64,000 nucleotides of DNA, taken from contig NW_006497560.1 in NCBI RefSeq assembly GCF_000471905.2, forward strand, positions 1 to 64,000, in the 5' to 3' direction. The position numbers and the translations under genes are program-made. The DNA is from Amborella trichopoda (lineage: Eukaryota; Streptophyta; Magnoliopsida; Amborellales; Amborellaceae). The notes under the pieces are model-generated. The model was not told the DNA's origin. It did no database searches and saw nothing but the letters and a program-made list of their open reading frames with translations. Within the stretch, counting starts at the first letter, position 1, and the number at the start of each line of letters is the position of its first letter. Positions 59,142-64,000 of this stretch are shown here, in pieces.

Positions 59142-61262
59142 GGATTGTGATTCTTTAGGAATTGAGTGTTGGCTGAGGTGTCAGTCTTGCGTCAACTGTG
59201 TCATCGGTCTAAGCAGACAAGTGAAGTGGCACCATAAAGATGGTTTTCACCAACTTCTATTATTTCTGGGCTCTTTTACCCATGACCTTATAATCATGTC
59301 AACCCTTTTCATCCGTTTTTTCTCACAATTCCCTTTTGGGGTTTTCACCGAGCCTGGATTTTGTTTTCCATGGAACTCTCTTACTAATTGTTTCATGACC
59401 ATGCCCGTCCGTCATTTTTACTCATGGTGTTCCCTTGTCCAGGTGTACAACATGTTTGTTTTTTCTGAAGGCATGTTTTTAGGGCCGTGCCTTCGAGACC
59501 TGTGTGAAGGCTTTTAACGTCATGCGGCCAAGACGTGCACTGTAATTTAGGGTCATACAACTGAACCGTAGTGGTGATCAGTGAGTAGGGTCATGGATTT
59601 GACTCACTCTAAGGAGATGGCACAAGGTTGCCTATGAAGAGTTGATGATGAATGGACAGTGGTTGAGTACTGGTGACCCACTAGCTGATGGCGAGTATGG
59701 GTGGTGAGATGGCTTGCAGGTCAGTTAGGGAGGACGTATTTGAAGATGCACGTAAAAGGGGGTGTGCACGTATCTGGGGGCATTTTAATGGTCATGCCTC
59801 CTGGACCTGGGCAAAACAGTTTAACATCATGCAGCATGACGTGCACTGTGGTTTAAGGTCATATAACTTGGACCGCGGTTATGCAATTTAAAGTTATTTA
59901 AATCGAACCGTGCAGTTTAATGTCGTGCAACAGACCTCCGTTACAGTTTAAAGTCATGCAGCATGGACCATGGCTGTGTAGTTTAAGGTCATACAGCATG
60001 GACCACGTAATTTAAGGTCGTGCATCTAGACCTCTACTAGAATTTAAGGTTCTATAGTTTGAATCATGGATGTGTAGTTTAAGGTCAAGCGGCATGGACC
60101 ATGGCTGTGCAGTTTAAGGTCATGCAGCATGGACCATTATGTGGGTCGCCATGTGGATGAAGCACTATGGGGGATAGGTCTGTGAATAGAAATCTGACTA
60201 CCTGGGGATAAAATAGTTAAGGCTATTCACAAGAGGAGAGCTTTAGATGAAGATGGTGGCCCTGTGAGAAGTAGTAAGTGGAAGCGAATCTTCACTGGGG
60301 ACTAGGGGGGACCAGTGTTACGCCACAGGGATAACAATGGGGATTCATGTAACTCCACTGAGATGATAGTCCGGAGTACAAGCATAACCCTACTGGGGGT
60401 TGAGAAGATAAGCATGAACCTGACTCCTTGGGGATAGTGGGTAGCAATCGGATGTGACTTTCACTGCGATGTTTGTGCGAAATAGACTCATTAGGGATTA
60501 AAGGGGCAGGTATGACCTTTTGCAGATATTTAACCTCACCGGAGATGTTGATGAAATACACCCTAGGAAGAGGTGTATGTGTGTGGGCCATTGGTCACGC
60601 CATGCGTTACAGTTTTAGTGTCTTGCTGCTTGGACCATCGCTATGTAGTTTTAAAGTGATGCGGTTAGGACCCTCGCTACAGTTTAAGGTCATGTAGTTT
60701 GGACCCTGTTCATACTGTTTTGAGTAGTTTGACGAGGACTGAGAATTTTAATGTCGTGCAACTAGACCTGCGCTACAGTTTAAAGTCATATAATTTGGAC
60801 CATGCAGTTAAGGGTTGTGCATCTGGACCATAGTGTGGTGAGGGAATGCATCTCCATGGGGAATAGAGCTGTCACCGAAGATTGGACTCCCTGAGGAGTG
60901 AGAATGTGGTGCAGGGAATGAAATTCCTGAGGATCTAGGATGAAGGTCCAGATGGGAGTGCCATGGCATTAGGCCTAGATGATGTGCACACGGCGTTAGG
61001 TCCCTTGGTGAAGAGCAGTAGTAGCCCTTGATGAGGCACTCGACAATGACTCTTTGACGAGATGCACGACGACTACCTCTGGGCGAAGGCACGTGGCGAT
61101 AGTCTTGACGAGGCACAAGGTGATAGTCCTTGAGTGAAGCGAACCGTGATAACCCATTCAGGTCATGTGCTTGGCTTGCCCTGGCCTGGTCTTATTGCCA
61201 TCAGGAACTGGGGACTAAAGCATCATTTCATGTTTATCGAGGGCAGTTTGCGATACTGCTGA
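59142..61262 (+). other. Segment X of E5
   Basis: Order: Phe-rich small ORF (59221-59517), a shortened unique part, array A (59820-60130), ggggata blocks (60150-60560), further array A (60600-60840), array D (60990-61130), then the TATA box. The His/Ser/Thr partner ORF is disrupted here by a deletion near 59720. Confidence 0.7.
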
Positions 61263-61270
61263 GTATAAAA
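61263..61270 (+). promoter_or_regulatory. TATA box of the antisense unit, E5
   Basis: gagTATAAAAGGGGGAAAAACC, followed 60 bp later by the agagagagag leader block shared with E4. Confidence 0.75.
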
Positions 61271-62664
61271 GGGGGAAAAACCGTCTTTACTATTTTATCG
61301 AAGGGTAAAATAGTTGAAGAATTTTCTTAGAGAGAGAGAGAGGGCCTGAGCTTCTAGGGAGAGATTTCCCAGCTAGAACTTCCAGGTCGAAATCTGCAGT
61401 AGAAAGGGAGCTCTTTCTGACAAGCTTTGGTGGGTTGTGAACTTTCACGAGGTACTTGTGAACATCCTTGGAGAGTGTCGAGGCTCTCCGAGCAAGGAAT
61501 GGGGTTTCTCAGGGCCTTAGCCTGTTTGCAGAGGTGAGTGCTCCTTTGATCATTCCTCGGTTGAAGGGAGGTTGCAGAGAGTTCAGAGGACTCTGTCGTT
61601 CCTCTGGTTATTGGAGGAGACGAAGGAGAAACAACAGTGGGCTCGTCGAAAACTCAATAGAATTTCGATGAGCTTGTGATGAATTGCTGAAGTTTAGAAG
61701 CAGGGAGAAGGGAAACCCACAGGGTCACAGAGAGCTTTCGAGAATTTTCGGTGGCTTTTTGCTGACTTTGGTAACGAGTAGATGGCGAGGAAGGATTTTT
61801 CTGGTGGTCAGGAGTGAGTTCCTAGTGAAGAAGGGAAACACCGGTGGGAACCTGAAGGGTTGCGAGGCCGTAAGAGTCGAGAGACGAAGGGACGTGGGAA
61901 GGCCGACCGTCACCGTAGGGAGATAGCTAGGGAAACTAAAGAAACACGAGGGTTAATCCCCCATGGGAATTGGGGACGGCGGGAACGCAGGCATAATGAG
62001 GGCATGTGCACCATTAAGTCGTATGCAGTGCCACCTTCATGTGTCCCTAGGCCACGATCGGTGATAGCCACTTTCGAGAGCGTGCTACTCACGACAATGA
62101 GCTCACATGGTGTTAACTTGCCAATGGTGATGGTAGGACACGACATTGTGTTGTGCACGGCGATGGCTGCGCATGGTGTTGAGTCATGCGCGACGATGAC
62201 TATGGTCGGTGATGTCTCACGAGTGTTAAGAGTGATGGCAAACGAGAAGGTTGTGTCGTCACGATCAGTTGAAAGGCAAGTCCTCCAGTGTATCTATGAG
62301 GTCCTTGTTGTTCCATCAAGGTTCGGCTCCTTGCAAGCTAGCCATGCCCGTCAGATGAATTGAAGTTAATTAGGAAATGGTTAGCTTCTTCTTCTCCAAG
62401 TGGTTTTGCTTCTTCTTCATGAGGAGAGCATTTCTTTTGCAGGTTTGCTTGTTCTGCACGAGGAGAGCGTTTCTTTCTGGCCTGTAACCATCCTCTTATC
62501 CTTAAATGCAAGAGCTTGGTAACTTCCTTAGTAATGGGCTTTTGATTGTAACTAGTAAGTCTTTTTAGTGCAATGAAAGAAATAAACTTCTTTTGAACTG
62601 GCTTAATGTTCTTCTTTTTCATTTCCTTCTTTTCTTACTGTGCACACCGCATTTTAGGGATACA
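61271..62664 (+). other. Leader and 3' end of the antisense unit of E5, coding part missing
   Basis: The leader aligns with E4 to about 61960, then an atggt/gcgacgatg-rich stretch follows. No PMD block is found. A poly(A) signal AATAAA at 62581-62586 precedes the stop of the oppositely directed pol (62665) by about 80 bp, so the two units converge tail to tail. Confidence 0.5.
62581..62586 (+). terminator. Candidate poly(A) signal of the antisense unit, E5
   Basis: AATAAA in caatgaaagaaataaacttc, shortly before the convergent end of pol. Confidence 0.5.
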
Positions 62665-64000
62665 TCAAGGGTAGTACTTCTTCAGGTATCGTACGTTGAT
62701 AGGGGGCATTGTCTCCTCTCCTTCTGAGTTTGCCACTACATAGGCCTTGTTTGGTGTGACTTTTTTAACTATGAACAGGCCTTCCCACTTAGGCTAGAAT
62801 TTTCCTTTGCAACGCCCATGCATGACAATCTATCTCTTAACTACTAAGACTAGATCCCCATGAGCAAAACTTGACAGACTTGTCAAAGGCTCTCTTCATT
62901 CTTCCTTGATTGAGCTTGAGTTTCTGCTGGGCCTCTAGTCTCTTTTCGTCATGGGCATCCAACTCTTGATAATGGAGCTTGATCCTCTCATCTTCAGTCA
63001 GTCCCTGATGTATAGTGACACAGAGCGAGGGTATTTGAACCTCGACGGGTAAGACTGCCTCACATCCATAGATCAAGGAATAGGGAGTGGAGTTTGTAGC
63101 ATTCTGAGTGGTGGTGTGATAAGCCCACAGTGCTTCAGGCAGCTTCTCATGCCAATTTTTCCTTGACTTCGAAACTGACGTCCGGAGTACCTCGCATAAA
63201 GTTTTGTTGAATGCCTCAGCCAAACAGTTGGCTTGAGGGTAGTACATAGTCCAGTATTTCCACTCAAAGCTGAATTGGTTGGCTAAGCGAGATTATTCGG
63301 TCCGGAACCCCGAATTGGTAGATTATGTGGTGTTGCACAAAGTTGGCCACAGTGGTCCCCGGAACTTGGTTGAGAGGGATCACTTTAGCCGACTCAGAAA
63401 AGTAGTATATCTCTGCTAGAATGAAGGCATGACTCAAGGATGAAAGATGGTCGATGGGTCCCACAAAATCCATACCCCACTAAGAAAAGGGCCATGATGT
63501 CACTGTAGGATGGAGAGGCTCCGAGGGTTGGTGAATGAGGCTCGAGTTAATATGGCACACCTGGCATCTCTTAGCATAGTTTGGGCATCAGCCACCATTG
63601 AAGCCCAATAATAGCCGAGCCTGCATATGCGCTCCTAGAGCTTAGGGCTGGACTGATGCAGCTTGAAGATACTCGAGTGCACTTCTTCAAGTACTTTGCT
63701 TGCTTCCTGTGTATCAACGCATCTGAGAAGAATTCAGTCAAACGATCGATGAAAGAGAACATCCCTGTTGAGAAGGGTGTACTTGGTAGACATTCGTTGT
63801 ATGCCGTTACATTCCGCCCGATCATGAGGTAGCCTTCCATGTTTTATGAAGTCCATGATTGGCTCCCTCCAGTCTTCGACTTATTCAACTTGTGCACACA
63901 TAGGGTCGAAAAATTTGGGCTCCTGCTTCTTAACCTTGGATTCTTTACCTTGGGTTATCTCTTGCCTTGCCTCAATGACATCTTTGGCTGCGAGGAGTGC
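62665..64000 (-). pseudogene. Integrase of E5 (N-terminal side runs off the window)
   Basis: Minus-strand order: linker EDWREPIMDFIKHGRLPHD (about 63870); zinc-binding remnant EEVHSS and RLGYYWASMVADA (about 63650); catalytic core WGYGFCGTH and, after a frameshift, MDFVGPIDHLSSLSHAFILA with the first catalytic Asp (63470); QHHIIYQFGVPDRII; MYYPQANCLAEAFNKTL with the catalytic Glu (63230); SLIYGCEAVLPVEVQ; then KWEGLFIVKKVTPNKAYVV (GPY/F-like) and the terminal VRYLKKYYP before the stop at 62665. The second catalytic Asp region is replaced by a stop-containing sequence (near 63280). Of the family-1 copies here, only this one retains pol beyond the pre-RT segment. Confidence 0.85.

Larger units (their letters stand above)
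55575..64000 (-). mobile_element. E5: 3' part of a family-1 element, continuing past the window
   Basis: Minus-strand order: integrase (64000 to 62665), the 3' end of an antisense unit, reversed X (62345 to 59142), LTR (59141 to 55575). The LTR is shared with E4. The PMD coding region is missing between the leader and the poly(A) signal. Confidence 0.8.

Noticed and set aside
1..64000. A host gene, tRNA or rRNA gene
   Set aside because: Every recognisable coding stretch is explained by gag, pol or the PMD ORF, and the remainder by LTRs, leaders and tandem arrays.

Overview
The window is plant nuclear repeat DNA. Every recognisable coding stretch belongs to Ty3/gypsy LTR retrotransposons of the Tat (Ogre/Retand-like) lineage, so the source is a seed plant with a repeat-rich genome; the species cannot be told. 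I see no cellular gene, tRNA, rRNA or CRISPR array. All coding regions carry stops and frameshifts, so they are annotated as pseudogenes. Element names (E1-E5, W) and segment names (X) are mine.

Two families are present. Family 1 (E1-E5) has LTRs of about 3.6-4.1 kb bounded by TGGT...ACCA, a primer-binding-like site, gag, protease and integrase. Between pol and the 3' LTR it carries an oppositely directed transcription unit. This consists of a repeat-rich upstream segment (X), a TATA core TATAAA(A)GGGGG seen in four copies, a leader of about 1 kb, and an ORF related to the aminotransferase-like plant mobile domain (PMD) with a C-terminal acidic and coiled-coil tail. Family 2 is one nearly complete Tat element (W, 18206-32567, minus strand) nested in the LTR of E3.

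Layout: 1-4843, 3' end of E1 (+): reversed X then LTR. 4844-14622, E2 (-): X, truncated PMD ORF, protease and gag on the minus strand; both LTRs, RT and integrase are missing. 14623-16411, reversed X of another + copy. 16412-45936, E3 (+): 5' LTR split by W, primer site, gag, a protease region with its core excised, then a core-deleted antisense PMD ORF and reversed X; its 3' LTR is missing. 45937-55574, E4 (-): LTR, X and a full-length but broken PMD ORF, no gag or pol. 55575-64000, E5 (-): an LTR shared with E4, X without PMD, and integrase running off the window edge.

X points away from the LTR in every copy. Because neighbouring copies lie in opposite orientation, the cluster is an inverted mosaic (X'-LTR-X twice). 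The most notable feature is the conserved antisense PMD gene with its own promoter and tandem arrays. In W, the most notable feature is a dispersed palindrome, GGGCGACAC-5 nt-GTGTCGCCC, repeated about twenty times in the LTRs and untranslated regions.
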